A stretch of 64,000 nt of DNA from Sphingomonas sp. GM_Shp_1 (GCF_026540895.1 NZ_JALNUR010000001.1:62001-126000); one strand, 5' to 3'. Positions 54,417 to 63,605 are shown, counted from the first letter of the stretch. Notes: a model not told the origin generated them from the letters alone. Program-made: numbers and translations.

Positions 54417-56083
54417 CACCGCGCCTCATAGACATAGGGGCCGATCACCGTGCCGACGAAGCCGCCCGCGCGCGCCGTGCTGAGGAAGCGCACGTCGAGA
54501 TCGGGTTTCAGCGTCGCGGTCTTGCCGCCGACCGCATAGTCGAACGCCATCTCTCCGCCCTTGGCATGGATGGTGAGCGTCACCGGCCCCTTGCCCGTGA
54601 AGGGCGCGGAGGCGACGAGCGTTTCGGGCGCGGTTTCGTCGCGGGTGTTCTTCCCCTCCCGCTTGTAGAGGGCGATGCGCGGCTGTCCGTCGATACGGGT
54701 CAGGCCGAAGAACAGATAGGCATAATCGTTCTGCATCGCGACCAGCCCGGCGCGGGCGCCGTCCTTGGCGGGCGCATAGCGGAGCGTGGTAGAAACATCG
54801 GCGATCGCATGTTGCTGGCGTCGTCCGACAAAGCCCGGCACGCCCTGTCGGTCGCCCAACGCATCGCCGCCGCTCATCTGCAACATGCCGTTCGCGAGCC
54901 TGTAGAAGGACGTTCTGGGCGTGCGGACGCCGATCCATTGCATCGCCAGCTTCGCGCCGTCGAACTCGTCGGTATAGCCGAAATCGCCGCTGGTCGGCAG
55001 CTTGGGCGGCGGCGAGGCGGGGAGCCCGGGCTTGGCGAGCGTCCAAGGCACCGTCTTGCCCTTGTCGAGGATGATCGGCCAGCCGTCCTTCCAGGTCACC
55101 GGCAACAGGAAGGTCTCGCGACCGATATTATAGTAATCGTCCTGATAGGGCCGCGTCGCCAGGAAGGTCGCCCACCAGTCGCCGTCCTGCGTCTGCACCA
55201 GCTCGGCATGGCCCGCTGCGCTGATCGGGTGGGGGCGCTTCGGGTCGAGATCGCGCTGGGTCAGGATCGGGTTGCCCGCGAACGGGATATAGGGGCCGCG
55301 CAACGCCTTGGACCGCAGCACCACCTGCGAGTGGTTGACGCTGGTCCCGCCCTCGGCGGCGGTCAGATAATACCAGCCGTCCTTCTTGAAGATATGCGGC
55401 CCCTCGATCCAGACCGGCTTCTTGGACAGGTCGACGCCGCCATTGATCAACTGCGTGCTCTCGCCGACCATCTTGCCGGCGCGCCAGTCATATTCCTGGA
55501 CCCAGATGGCACGGTGGCCGTCATAGCGCGGCGGCTCATCGGGCGCGCGGTTGTTGACGATATAGGCGCGGTCGCCCTCCCAATAAATGGACGGGTCGAT
55601 CCCCTCGAAGGGCAGCCAGATCGGGTCGGACCATGGCCCCGCCGGGTTCTTCGCGGTGATGACGAAATTGCCCCGACACTGGACGCAGGTGTTGACGATG
55701 TAGAAGGTGCCGTCGTGATAGGTGATATCGGGCGCGAACACCGCCTCCGACACCGCGCGGCCGGTAAAGTCGAGTTGGCCGGGGCGGTCGATCGCATTGC
55801 CGATCTGGGTCCAGTGGACGAGGTCGGTCGAATGGAAGATCGGCAGGCCGGGAAAGTGCGCGAAGGACGAGTTGACCAGATAATAGTCCTTGCCCACCCG
55901 CGTCACCGATGGATCGGGATAATAGCCCGAGAGGATGGGGTTCAGATACTCCCCGGCTTTCGGCGCGACCTGTTCGATGGAGCGGCCCTTATAGGTGAAG
56001 CGCTCGAACGTCGCGGTCTGGGCCGAGGCGGCGCCGGACGCGAACAGCGACAGGGCGAGGGCGGTGAGGGGGCGGCGGATCAT
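54416..56083 (-). CDS. Secreted glycoside hydrolase family 43 (second of pair)
   Basis: 555 residues. Signal peptide (LTALALSLFASGAASAQ); catalytic residues are Asp in SGYYPDPSVTRVG, Asp in FEGIDPSIYWEG, Glu in KPVWIEGPHIFKK. A C-terminal beta-sandwich domain begins near residue 365 (GYTDEFDGAKLAMQWIGV) and includes VAMQNDYAYLFFGLTR. It differs clearly from the following GH43, so the two likely cut different linkages (for example xylosyl and arabinosyl). It overlaps the GH10 gene by four bases at 56080-56083 and the next GH43 at 54416, which makes a tightly coupled three-gene operon. Confidence 0.92.
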   Translation of the reverse strand: MIRRPLTALALSLFASGAASAQTATFERFTYKGRSIEQVAPKAGEYLNPILSGYYPDPSVTRVGKDYYLVNSSFAHFPGLPIFHSTDLVHWTQIGNAIDRPGQLDFTGRAVSEAVFAPDITYHDGTFYIVNTCVQCRGNFVITAKNPAGPWSDPIWLPFEGIDPSIYWEGDRAYIVNNRAPDEPPRYDGHRAIWVQEYDWRAGKMVGESTQLINGGVDLSKKPVWIEGPHIFKKDGWYYLTAAEGGTSVNHSQVVLRSKALRGPYIPFAGNPILTQRDLDPKRPHPISAAGHAELVQTQDGDWWATFLATRPYQDDYYNIGRETFLLPVTWKDGWPIILDKGKTVPWTLAKPGLPASPPPKLPTSGDFGYTDEFDGAKLAMQWIGVRTPRTSFYRLANGMLQMSGGDALGDRQGVPGFVGRRQQHAIADVSTTLRYAPAKDGARAGLVAMQNDYAYLFFGLTRIDGQPRIALYKREGKNTRDETAPETLVASAPFTGKGPVTLTIHAKGGEMAFDYAVGGKTATLKPDLDVRFLSTARAGGFVGTVIGPYVYEAR

Positions 56084-57216
56084 GCGATACCCTTTCGGAC
56101 GGGGGCGGCACGCAGGGCATCGGCGATGGCGGCGCGCAGCGGCTTGGGTTTCAGGGCGTCGTCATAGGGCAGGGGCCGCTGCGGCAGGCCGTCGGCGCGC
56201 GGCGCGAAGCCGTTCAGCCAGCTATGCTTGTCCCACAGCCCCCAGCACAGCAATTGGTCGAGCTGCGGATAGGCCAGCATCATGTCCAGATAGCTTCTGG
56301 CGACCGCCGCCACCTGCATATCGCGCCGGGCGATGTCCTTGGGCATTTCCCGGTCGTTGATGTCGAACTCGGTGATGAGCAGGCGATAGCCCAAGCCGGT
56401 GACCTCATCGAGGAAGCGTTTCCACTCGGCACGCTGTGCCCTGGAATGGCTGCCGTCATTGCCGAGATGGCTCTGGATGCCGAGCGCGTCGACGGGGACA
56501 TTCTCTTTGCGGAACCGCTCCAGCAGGCGGAGCACGCCCGTCCGGTGGGTTTCGTTGCCGACCTCCCAGGACATATAGTCGTTATAGACACGCTGGGCGT
56601 GCGGCGCATGGTCGCGCGCCGTCTCATAGGCGATCTTGAACAGGTCGAAGCCGAGCGCCTGGTCGAACACCGTGCCCCGGACTTGGCCGGTCTTGGGATC
56701 GATCGTCTCGTTGACCACGTCCCAGCTATAGATCTGGTCGCCGAAATGCCCGGCGACCTGCGCGATATAGGCGCGCAGCCACTTCTCCGCGCCCGTCGAG
56801 CGGACCCGCTCGGCCAGCGCGGGGGAGATATATTTGTCGTAGTTCCACAACAGCGTATGGCCGCGCAGCTTCAGCCGGTGGTCGTGCGCGAAGCCCGCGA
56901 TACGGTCGGCGGGCGAGAAGTTCAGATGCTCGGGGTCGTTGCCGAGGACATAGACCTTCATCTCGTTCTCAGGAACCAGCACGCCGCATTCGCGCGTGAC
57001 GATCGCGGCATAGGCGGGGTCGTTGATCGGCGAGCCGCGGCCCGCGTTGATCGCGGTGCCGAACAATATGCCCTTCTGCGCGGCCAGATCGCGCAGCGGC
57101 GTCTCGTCGGCTGCCGCCCATGCCATCGACGGGAGCGCTCCCATCGTAAGGCCGCCCGCCATGCCGACCAGATGCTGACGACGGGTCAGCATCGGCCCCT
57201 TCTCATTGGGTTTCAT
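56080..57216 (-). CDS. Secreted glycoside hydrolase family 10 (endo-beta-1,4-xylanase)
   Basis: 378 residues from ATG 57216, close after GGGAGAGGGTG. The N-terminus has LTRRQHLVGMAGGL, a Tat-type twin-arginine signal. The TIM barrel carries the GH10 hallmarks: RGHTLLWNYDKYISP, the acid/base Glu in IYSWDVVNETIDP, the nucleophile Glu in RLLITEFDINDRE, and CWGLWDKHSWLNG near the end. It cuts the xylan backbone. It is the first gene of the operon with two GH43 genes; no operator-like palindrome was found before it, unlike the divergently placed GH genes. Confidence 0.95.
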   Translation of the reverse strand: MKPNEKGPMLTRRQHLVGMAGGLTMGALPSMAWAAADETPLRDLAAQKGILFGTAINAGRGSPINDPAYAAIVTRECGVLVPENEMKVYVLGNDPEHLNFSPADRIAGFAHDHRLKLRGHTLLWNYDKYISPALAERVRSTGAEKWLRAYIAQVAGHFGDQIYSWDVVNETIDPKTGQVRGTVFDQALGFDLFKIAYETARDHAPHAQRVYNDYMSWEVGNETHRTGVLRLLERFRKENVPVDALGIQSHLGNDGSHSRAQRAEWKRFLDEVTGLGYRLLITEFDINDREMPKDIARRDMQVAAVARSYLDMMLAYPQLDQLLCWGLWDKHSWLNGFAPRADGLPQRPLPYDDALKPKPLRAAIADALRAAPVRKGIA

Positions 57217-57312
57217 CACCCTCTCCCTATGTCTTTGCGCCGACAGTCGCATGGTGGCCTCGAAACGGCAAGGCCATGCGATGGCGCTTTAAATCCACTC
57301 GGCTCCAGACCC

Positions 57313-59235
57313 TTAGTCGAGCAACCGCGCGTCGCCCCACACCACCGGCAGCGCCGCTTCGAGAGCGCTATCGGCGCGCGCGACCAGTTCGATCAGCTTG
57401 CGGCCCCGCACGTCCGCCTCGATCGTCGAGGGCGCTTCATTCAGGCCCATGGCGCGCGACCGGGTGAGCAGTTTGCCGTCGCCATAAACCTCGAACACCA
57501 CGCGCCGCCCGCGTGCGGTGCCGGAATCGTCGACGCCGATCGTGGCGGCGAAGCGGCTCTGCCCCGGGTTGCGCACCTCCAGCCGCGAATTGGCAAGCAC
57601 ACCCAGCCCGGTGTCATAGGCTTTGCCCGCCATCCGCAGCGGCCGACCGAAAGGCGTGCGGTCCGCCTGCGCGCCGCCCCAGCCACCATATTGCGGAAAG
57701 TCGCCTGGCCCCTTGCTGCCGCCCCAGGGGCTCAACTCGTGATGGATGGTCGGATCGCCCTCGGGCGTCCGGACGCCGTCTTCCGCCGGGTTCACATCGC
57801 CCGGCGTCTCCGACAGATAATGGCCGCGCGGCAGACGACGCTCGCCGGAGACGCGGTAGAGCAGCGTCTGGTGCGGCGCGAGCGTCAGTTTCGTCTCGCC
57901 CGAAAACCCGCTCTTCTGCCCGGTCCACAGGTCGGTCATGGCGACGAGGCGATCGCCGCGCAGCTTCAGGTGATCGGCGGTCAGGACGGGCTGGACCGGC
58001 CCGGCGGTGCGGTTGAGGATCGCCACTGCCTTGTCGCCATCGGCCAGCGTCTTCACGAAGATCTGAACGTCGTCGGACAGATAGGCCGGGGTCGCCTGAT
58101 GCCCCGCCGGGTCCTGGTTCAGCGCGATGATCGCCCGGCTGCCGAGAAGCGCGATCTGCTCGGCATTGGCCTTGCGCAGGTCGAAGCCGATCAACAGCGG
58201 CGCGTTCATCATCGCCCAGAGCGCGAAATGCGACCGCGCCTCGGTCATATGGTTCGCATCGAACTCGCCCGAGCCGACGAACAGCATATCGGGGTCGTTC
58301 CATGTGTGCGGATGCGCGTAGAGGGCACGGGTCGCGCTGGTGTCGAAATTGGTCAGCATGCGCGACCAGTGCGCGGTGATATCGTCGCTGGTGCGCGAGA
58401 CATTGCCGATCTGCTTGCCCCAGTTGCGGACGTCGGACGATCCCCAGAGGCAGAGCGAGAAGATATAGTCGCCGTCCGGATTTTCCCGGCGCAGCGCCGT
58501 CGCCACCTGGTCGTAAAGCGCGCGCACCGCCGGAATATCGGTCCGTGCGAGCGAGTTCATGTCGATCAACGGGGGCAGTTCGCGATAATCGCCCTTGCGG
58601 ACATGGTCGCTGTCCTTGCCCAGCCCGCGAATGCCGCAGCCATCGACCTTGATGTAATCGAAGCCCCATTCGCGGAAATAGAGTGCGATGTCCTGATCGA
58701 TATGGCCGTAAAGCCCGACCTCGCGCTCGGCGACGCTACCCTCGGGCTGGTTGGCGAAGTTGGGCGTATAGACCTGGCCGCAACTGTTGCGCCCGATATC
58801 CGAATAGATGCCCGCCTTGAACCCCATAGCATGGAGTCGGTCGGTGAGCGGGCGGAAGCTGGTCTGCTGGTTGGGGCCGGCGGCGGCGGAGGGAAATTTG
58901 TCGGTGCGGATCACCATCCGGCCATCGGGCTGGCGACGGCGAAGCCACCAGCCGTCATCGATGTTGATGTAGCGATAGCCCGCATCGCGCAGCCCCTTGT
59001 CGACGATCAGCTCGACCGAGGCCATCACCTTGTCCTCGTCGACATCGCTGTTGAACGCGTTCCAACTGTTCCAGCCCATCGGGGGCAGGCTGGCCCGGCC
59101 GTCCTGATTGGCGCTCCAGCGTCCGGTCGGCGCCAGCGGATCGATGGCCGCCGTCTGAGCAACGCTCACAACGGGGGTCATGAGCCCCAGCAGCGCTACG
59201 CCACTTGCCAAAATCAACCGCTTCGTCCGGGGCAT
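57313..59235 (-). CDS. Secreted glycoside hydrolase family 27 (alpha-galactosidase) with NPCBM domain
   Basis: 640 residues from ATG 59235, six bases after GGGAGG. Signal peptide (LILASGVALLGLMTPVVSVA); GH27 barrel with PPMGWNSWNAFNSDVDED, YINIDDGWWL, the nucleophile Asp in DYIKVDGCGIRG and the acid/base Asp in VSRTSDDITAHW. After the C-terminal beta domain (residues ~395-470) there is an NPCBM-type galactose-binding fold (LPRGHYLSETPGD; GVDDSGTARGRRVVFEVYGD). It likely removes terminal alpha-galactose, or alpha/beta-L-arabinopyranose, from hemicellulose side chains. Its promoter region is shared with the divergent GH3 gene. Confidence 0.92.
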   Translation of the reverse strand: MPRTKRLILASGVALLGLMTPVVSVAQTAAIDPLAPTGRWSANQDGRASLPPMGWNSWNAFNSDVDEDKVMASVELIVDKGLRDAGYRYINIDDGWWLRRRQPDGRMVIRTDKFPSAAAGPNQQTSFRPLTDRLHAMGFKAGIYSDIGRNSCGQVYTPNFANQPEGSVAEREVGLYGHIDQDIALYFREWGFDYIKVDGCGIRGLGKDSDHVRKGDYRELPPLIDMNSLARTDIPAVRALYDQVATALRRENPDGDYIFSLCLWGSSDVRNWGKQIGNVSRTSDDITAHWSRMLTNFDTSATRALYAHPHTWNDPDMLFVGSGEFDANHMTEARSHFALWAMMNAPLLIGFDLRKANAEQIALLGSRAIIALNQDPAGHQATPAYLSDDVQIFVKTLADGDKAVAILNRTAGPVQPVLTADHLKLRGDRLVAMTDLWTGQKSGFSGETKLTLAPHQTLLYRVSGERRLPRGHYLSETPGDVNPAEDGVRTPEGDPTIHHELSPWGGSKGPGDFPQYGGWGGAQADRTPFGRPLRMAGKAYDTGLGVLANSRLEVRNPGQSRFAATIGVDDSGTARGRRVVFEVYGDGKLLTRSRAMGLNEAPSTIEADVRGRKLIELVARADSALEAALPVVWGDARLLD

Positions 59236-59344
59236 AGCCATCCTCCCAATCTGTTTTGCCGACATCTTGTCGGACTAAAAAGAGGCTGTCCACCGCCTGT
59301 GATCGATTGCCATGGATTTGCCGGGTGGACAGGGTGGCGGCGGG

Positions 59345-59358
59345 TGATAACGGTAACA
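59345..59358. promoter_or_regulatory. LacI-type operator candidate between GH27 and GH3 genes
   Basis: TGATAACGGTAACA matches TGNTANCGNTANCA at all fixed positions, the best of the five sites. A weaker tandem copy AAATAACGATATCG follows at 59360-59373. The pair lies 14-42 bases before the GH3 start, where bound repressor would block transcription or initiation, and 110 bases from the GH27 start. Confidence 0.65.
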
Positions 59359-59386
59359 GAAATAACGATATCGGGAGTGGATGGTC

Positions 59387-62044
59387 ATGAAGGCATGGCG
59401 TGGATCGATCTTGGCCGCCCTGGCGCTATCGGCGGCGCATTCCGCTTTGGCGCAGTCGCAAGGCGGCGGCGAGCAACAGGCCGATGCGCTTGCCGAGCGG
59501 CTGGTCGCGCGGATGACGACCAACGAGAAACTGGCGCAGTTGCTCAACACCGCGCCCGCCATCCCTCGGCTGGACGTGCCCCCCTATAATTGGTGGACGG
59601 AGTCGCTGCACGGTGCGCTGGGGCCGGTGCCGACGACCAATTTTCCGGAGCCGGTCGGGCTGGCGGCGACCTTCGACGAAGCGCTGGTCGGCCAGGCGGC
59701 ACAGGTCATCAGCCGCGAGGTGAGGGGGCTCCATGCGCTTGCCCGCCAGACGGGGCGGATGGGGCGGATCGGCACCGGGCTGGATACGTGGTCGCCCAAC
59801 ATCAACATCTTCCGCGATCCGCGCTGGGGCCGGGGGCAGGAGACCTATGGCGAAGATCCGTTCCTGACCGCGAAGATGGGCGTGGCGTTCGTTCGCGGGA
59901 TGCAGGGGACCGATCCGACGCGGATCGACGTGGTAGCCACCCCCAAACATTACGCGGTGCATAGCGGCCCGGAATCGACCCGGCACGAGGCGAATGTCTA
60001 TGTGTCGCGACACGATCTGGTCGACACCTATCTCCCCGCCTTCCGCGCGGCGATCGTCGAGGGTGGGGCGGGGTCGATCATGTGCGCCTATAACCGGATC
60101 GACGGCCAACCGGCATGCGGCAGCGACCTGTTGCTCAAGGAGTATCTGCGCGGGAGCTGGGGCTTTCGGGGCTATGTCGTGTCCGATTGCGATGCGGTGA
60201 AGGATATCGCCGCCAACCATCATTACGCCCCCGACGCCGCCACCGCGGTCGCCGCCGCGATGCGGGCGGGCGTCGATAACGAGTGCAACAATGCGACGCT
60301 GACCGATACGGACGGACTGACCAATCCGTACCGCGACGCCCTGTCGCGCGGCCTGATCTCGGTCGCCGATATCGACCGCTCGCTGACGCGGCTGTTCGCG
60401 GCGCGCTATCGCACCGGCGATCTGCCGGGCCTGCGTCCGCTATCGACCCAGACCAGCTCGCCCGCCGATGTCGATACGCCCGCGCATCGGGCGCTGGCGC
60501 TGGAGGTCGCGGAGAAGAGCCTCGTCCTGCTCAAGAACAAGGGCGTCCTGCCGCTCAAGCCCCAGGCACGGATCGCGGTGATCGGGCCGCTGGGCGATGC
60601 GACGCGGGTGCTGCGCGGCAATTACTCCTCCTCGCTGTCGGGGCCTGCCTTCTCGGTGGTCGACGGACTGCGGCAGGCCATGCCGGGCGCGCAGGTGCGC
60701 TATGTCCCCTTCGCCGAGACCTTCACCGACGGCGATCCGATTCCGACCAGCGCGCTCAGGACCGAAGACGGCCAGCCCGGCCTGCTCGCCCGCTATTACA
60801 ACGTCGTGGGGCACATTCCCGAGCGTTTCGCCCCCGGTGCGCTGGGGGAATGGCTGAAGACCGCAAGGTTCGAGGATCGCCCGGTCGTCACCCGGATCGA
60901 GGCCAATGCCGCCTCGCGCAGCCTGGACCTGTCCTCGGTCCGCGACGTGCACCGGGCGGTCTGGACCGGCTATCTCGTTCCGCCGGAGACGGGGCGTTAC
61001 CGGCTGGGCATATCCGGGTTCAACGGCGCGATGACGCTCGACGGACAGCCCTTTGTCGATCTGACCAAGGCGTCGTGGAACAGCCTGCCGACGATGCGCA
61101 CCGTCACGCTGGAAAAGGGGCGGCGCTACCCGATCACGGTCACGACCGAGGCGCGTATCCTGACCGGCATCAACCTGGTGTGGAAGCGCGTGTCCGACGA
61201 TCCAGCGGGCGAACTCCGTGTGGCGGCGAAGGCCAGCGACGCGCTGGTCGCGGTGGTCGGCCTGACCTCCGACCTGGAGGCGGAGGAAGCGCCGATCTCG
61301 GTTCCGGGCTTCAAGGGCGGCGACAAGACGACGCTCGACCTGCCCGCCGATCAGCAGGCGCTGCTCGAACAGGCCAAAGCCACCGGTCGCCCGCTGATCG
61401 TCGTGCTGATGAACGGCAGCCCGGTGAACCTTGCCTGGGCGAAGGCCAATGCCGATGCGATCGTCGAGGCCTGGTATCCGGGGCAGGCGGGCGGGGTGGC
61501 GGTCGGCAATGTCCTGTCGGGCAAGACCAATCCGGCGGGTCGCCTGCCGCTGACCTTCTATCGCTCGGTCGAGGATCTGCCGCCCTTCGGCGACTATGCG
61601 ATGAAGGGGCGGACCTATCGCTACTTCACCGGCACGCCCGTCTATCCGTTCGGTTACGGTCTCAGCTATACCAGCTTCGCCTATGCGCCGGTGTCGGTCC
61701 AGCCGGGCGCCGACGGGGCGATGCGCTTCACGACCGAGGTGTGCAACAGCGGTCGCCGGGCGGGGGACGAGGTGGCGCAGCTTTACCTGAACTTCCCCAA
61801 GGTCGACGGCGCCCCCCGCATCGCGCTGCGCGGGTTCCAGCGGGTGCATCTGGCCCCCGGCGAGCGGCGGCGGCTGACCTTCACCCTGACCCCGCGCGAC
61901 CTGAGCGCGGTCGATGCCGATGGCGCGCGGATGGTGATGAAGGGCGATTACCGCGTCTCGATCGGGTCGGGACAGCCCGATACCGGCGTGCCTGTGCGGA
62001 GTGCGGCGTTCCGGATCGACACCCCCCGGACGATCCCGGATTGA
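59387..62044 (+). CDS. Secreted glycoside hydrolase family 3 with PA14 domain (probable beta-xylosidase)
   Basis: 885 residues from ATG 59387, nine bases after GGGAG. Signal peptide (ILAALALSAAHSALA); GH3 N-domain with WWTESLHGALG and FRDPRWGRGQETYGEDPFL, nucleophile Asp near residue 267 in YVVSDCDAVKDI, and KHYAVHSGPESTRHEANV. The second GH3 domain (LVLLKNKGVLPLKPQARIAVIG) is split by a PA14-type beta insertion (about residues 470-605, GLLARYYNVVG; GRYRLGISGFNGAMTLDGQP) and a fibronectin-III-like domain closes the protein. The N-domain motifs are those of beta-xylosidase/arabinosidase GH3 members. Confidence 0.92.
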   Translation: MKAWRGSILAALALSAAHSALAQSQGGGEQQADALAERLVARMTTNEKLAQLLNTAPAIPRLDVPPYNWWTESLHGALGPVPTTNFPEPVGLAATFDEALVGQAAQVISREVRGLHALARQTGRMGRIGTGLDTWSPNINIFRDPRWGRGQETYGEDPFLTAKMGVAFVRGMQGTDPTRIDVVATPKHYAVHSGPESTRHEANVYVSRHDLVDTYLPAFRAAIVEGGAGSIMCAYNRIDGQPACGSDLLLKEYLRGSWGFRGYVVSDCDAVKDIAANHHYAPDAATAVAAAMRAGVDNECNNATLTDTDGLTNPYRDALSRGLISVADIDRSLTRLFAARYRTGDLPGLRPLSTQTSSPADVDTPAHRALALEVAEKSLVLLKNKGVLPLKPQARIAVIGPLGDATRVLRGNYSSSLSGPAFSVVDGLRQAMPGAQVRYVPFAETFTDGDPIPTSALRTEDGQPGLLARYYNVVGHIPERFAPGALGEWLKTARFEDRPVVTRIEANAASRSLDLSSVRDVHRAVWTGYLVPPETGRYRLGISGFNGAMTLDGQPFVDLTKASWNSLPTMRTVTLEKGRRYPITVTTEARILTGINLVWKRVSDDPAGELRVAAKASDALVAVVGLTSDLEAEEAPISVPGFKGGDKTTLDLPADQQALLEQAKATGRPLIVVLMNGSPVNLAWAKANADAIVEAWYPGQAGGVAVGNVLSGKTNPAGRLPLTFYRSVEDLPPFGDYAMKGRTYRYFTGTPVYPFGYGLSYTSFAYAPVSVQPGADGAMRFTTEVCNSGRRAGDEVAQLYLNFPKVDGAPRIALRGFQRVHLAPGERRRLTFTLTPRDLSAVDADGARMVMKGDYRVSIGSGQPDTGVPVRSAAFRIDTPRTIPD

Positions 62045-62171
62045 TCCTCCCCGGCACGGGGAGGTGGCAGGGCGAAGCCCTGACGGAGGGGGGCTTCGAC
62101 GGAACATGTCCCACGCGGCACGCCCCCTCCACCATGCTCCGCATGGTCCCCCTCCCCGTGCCGGGGAGGAT
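62044..62171. repeat. Intergenic palindromic repeat, copy 4 (CCTCCCC family)
   Basis: 128 bp with perfect 21-bp terminal inverted repeats (ATCCTCCCCGGCACGGGGAG and one more base, mirrored at the right end). Internal parts CAGGGCGAAGCCCTG and ACCATGCTCCGCATGGT are hairpins seen in the other copies. It begins at the last base of the GH3 stop and ends five bases before the convergent esterase stop, so it fills the whole gap and could terminate both. Confidence 0.88.
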
Positions 62172-62176
62172 AGAGA

Positions 62177-63247
62177 TTACTTCGTCACCAGCGACCGGCC
62201 GAAGAACGGCAACACCTGCTCCTGGAACCGCACGCCGATCCGGTTGACGTGGTCGCCGTCATAGATCTCGAATGTGTGCGCGATGCCATAGCGGTCCATC
62301 GCATCGTGCAGCGCCTGTGCGTCGGCCTTCAACCCGTCCTGCGACCCGACGTCCAGCGCGATCGCGCGGTAGCTGCGCAAGGGGGCGACATATTGATCGA
62401 CAAAGGCGAGCGGCGTGTTGGCCAGCCATTTGGCGGTGATGTCGTCGCGCATCTTGCCGTCCTTGACCGGCAGGTCGAGATAGAGCGGCGGGTTCTTCGG
62501 ATTGGGCGACCAGGCGGCGGAAGCGGCCAGCATCGCGCGCTGGCCCCAGTTCAGCTTCTCCGATTCCCGGGGCGATGACAGGCTGGTCAGCAGCTTCTCG
62601 TCGGTCCCCTCGGGCCGGGCCATCATGCGTGGCGACAGGCAGCAGGGGCTCATCATATAGATGGCGCCGTACCTATCGGCATGCTTCATCCCGATGCGCG
62701 CCGTGCCATAGCCGCCCATCGAATGGCCCGCGAGGCCACGGGCTTCGCGGCGGGGAATGGTGCGGTAGCGCGCGTCGATCGCGGCGATCAGGTCGTGGCT
62801 GACGAACCGCTCGAAATCGCCGACCGTCTGCGAGGACGAGTACATCGATCCGTTGTGCATCGTCTTGCTGTCGGGGAAGACTAGGATCATCGGCGCCACC
62901 CCGCGCGCGAAGGCCCCTTCCACCGAGGCGGGGACATGGATTTCCCGGGTCCACTGGTCCGCGCCGATCGAATAGCCGTGCAGCGCATAGACCACCGGAT
63001 AGCGGCGCGTCTTGTTCCTGGCATAGTCGGGCGGCAGGACGACGATGACGTCGCGGTCGGCGCTGTTCCCCTCCAGATTCCCCTCGATCGCCGCCGAATG
63101 AACCTTGATCCGTTCGACCGTCACCGGCTTGGCGCCCGGCACCGTGGCGGGGGTCTGCGTCGTCATTTGGGCGGGCAGCGCGGCGAGCGGCGTGCAGGCC
63201 AATCCGGCGGCGAGCAGCCAGTGCATCTTCGACATAGGACATGCCAT
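62177..63247 (-). CDS. Secreted esterase D/feruloyl-esterase-like alpha/beta hydrolase
   Basis: 356 residues from ATG 63247, nine bases after GGGAGG. Signal peptide (MHWLLAAGLACTPLAALPA). The PF00756-type fold shows VIVVLPPDYARNKTRRYPVV, YALHGYSIGADQW, the nucleophile elbow GLAGHSMGGYGTAR, a late Asp (ALDVGSQDGLKAD) and the catalytic His in EIYDGDHVNRIGV. The family contains carbohydrate esterase family 1 feruloyl and acetylxylan esterases as well as S-formylglutathione hydrolases; a secreted protein among xylanases fits the former. A longer frame to 63361 lies over an operator and is not favoured. Confidence 0.85.
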   Translation of the reverse strand: MACPMSKMHWLLAAGLACTPLAALPAQMTTQTPATVPGAKPVTVERIKVHSAAIEGNLEGNSADRDVIVVLPPDYARNKTRRYPVVYALHGYSIGADQWTREIHVPASVEGAFARGVAPMILVFPDSKTMHNGSMYSSSQTVGDFERFVSHDLIAAIDARYRTIPRREARGLAGHSMGGYGTARIGMKHADRYGAIYMMSPCCLSPRMMARPEGTDEKLLTSLSSPRESEKLNWGQRAMLAASAAWSPNPKNPPLYLDLPVKDGKMRDDITAKWLANTPLAFVDQYVAPLRSYRAIALDVGSQDGLKADAQALHDAMDRYGIAHTFEIYDGDHVNRIGVRFQEQVLPFFGRSLVTK

Positions 63248-63343
63248 GCGGGTGATCCTCCCTCTTGAAACGATGCCGACATGGATGTGCCGGTCTTCGA
63301 TATGGTCGTGAAAAGCCGTGCCCCGCGATGAGACGGGCGGGAC

Positions 63344-63357
63344 GGATATCGTTACCA
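63344..63357. promoter_or_regulatory. LacI-type operator candidate before the esterase gene
   Basis: GGATATCGTTACCA fits TGNTANCGNTANCA with one mismatch at the first base. It lies about 97 bases before the esterase ATG on the minus strand. Confidence 0.55.
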
Positions 63358-63403
63358 ACAATGCGGGTTCGTCCTTGTCAAGCGGGGTGGCGGAGGTTTC
63401 CCT

Positions 63404-63493
63404 TGGCCTTCGACTGCGCTCAGGCTGAGCGGAGGTCGGGGATAGAAGACCACACGCCGTCGCTCCGTTCAGCCTGAGCGAAGTCGAAGGCCA
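63404..63493. repeat. Intergenic hairpin repeat, copy 2 (CTTCGACTTCGCTCAGG family)
   Basis: 29-bp arms TGGCCTTCGACTGCGCTCAG... (63404-63432) and CCGTTCAGCCTGAGCGAAGT... (63465-63493), three mismatches between arms, loop of 32 bases. It occupies the middle of the 358-base gap between the divergent esterase and GH43 genes, with an operator-like palindrome on each side. Orientation is opposite to copy 1. Confidence 0.88.
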
Positions 63494-63546
63494 CGCCCCG
63501 ACCGCCGTGGCCGGAAAACGATGAACCGCCCTTGCATCCTCGTCGC

Positions 63547-63560
63547 TGATAGCGCTATCG
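63547..63560. promoter_or_regulatory. LacI-type operator candidate before the last GH43 gene
   Basis: TGATAGCGCTATCG is nearly a perfect palindrome and fits TGNTANCGNTANCA except at the last base. It lies 46 bases before ATG 63606. Confidence 0.6.
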
Positions 63561-63605
63561 TGCGATCAAAGCCCTGGATACGGGGCGAATGGGAGAGAGG
63601 AAGCG

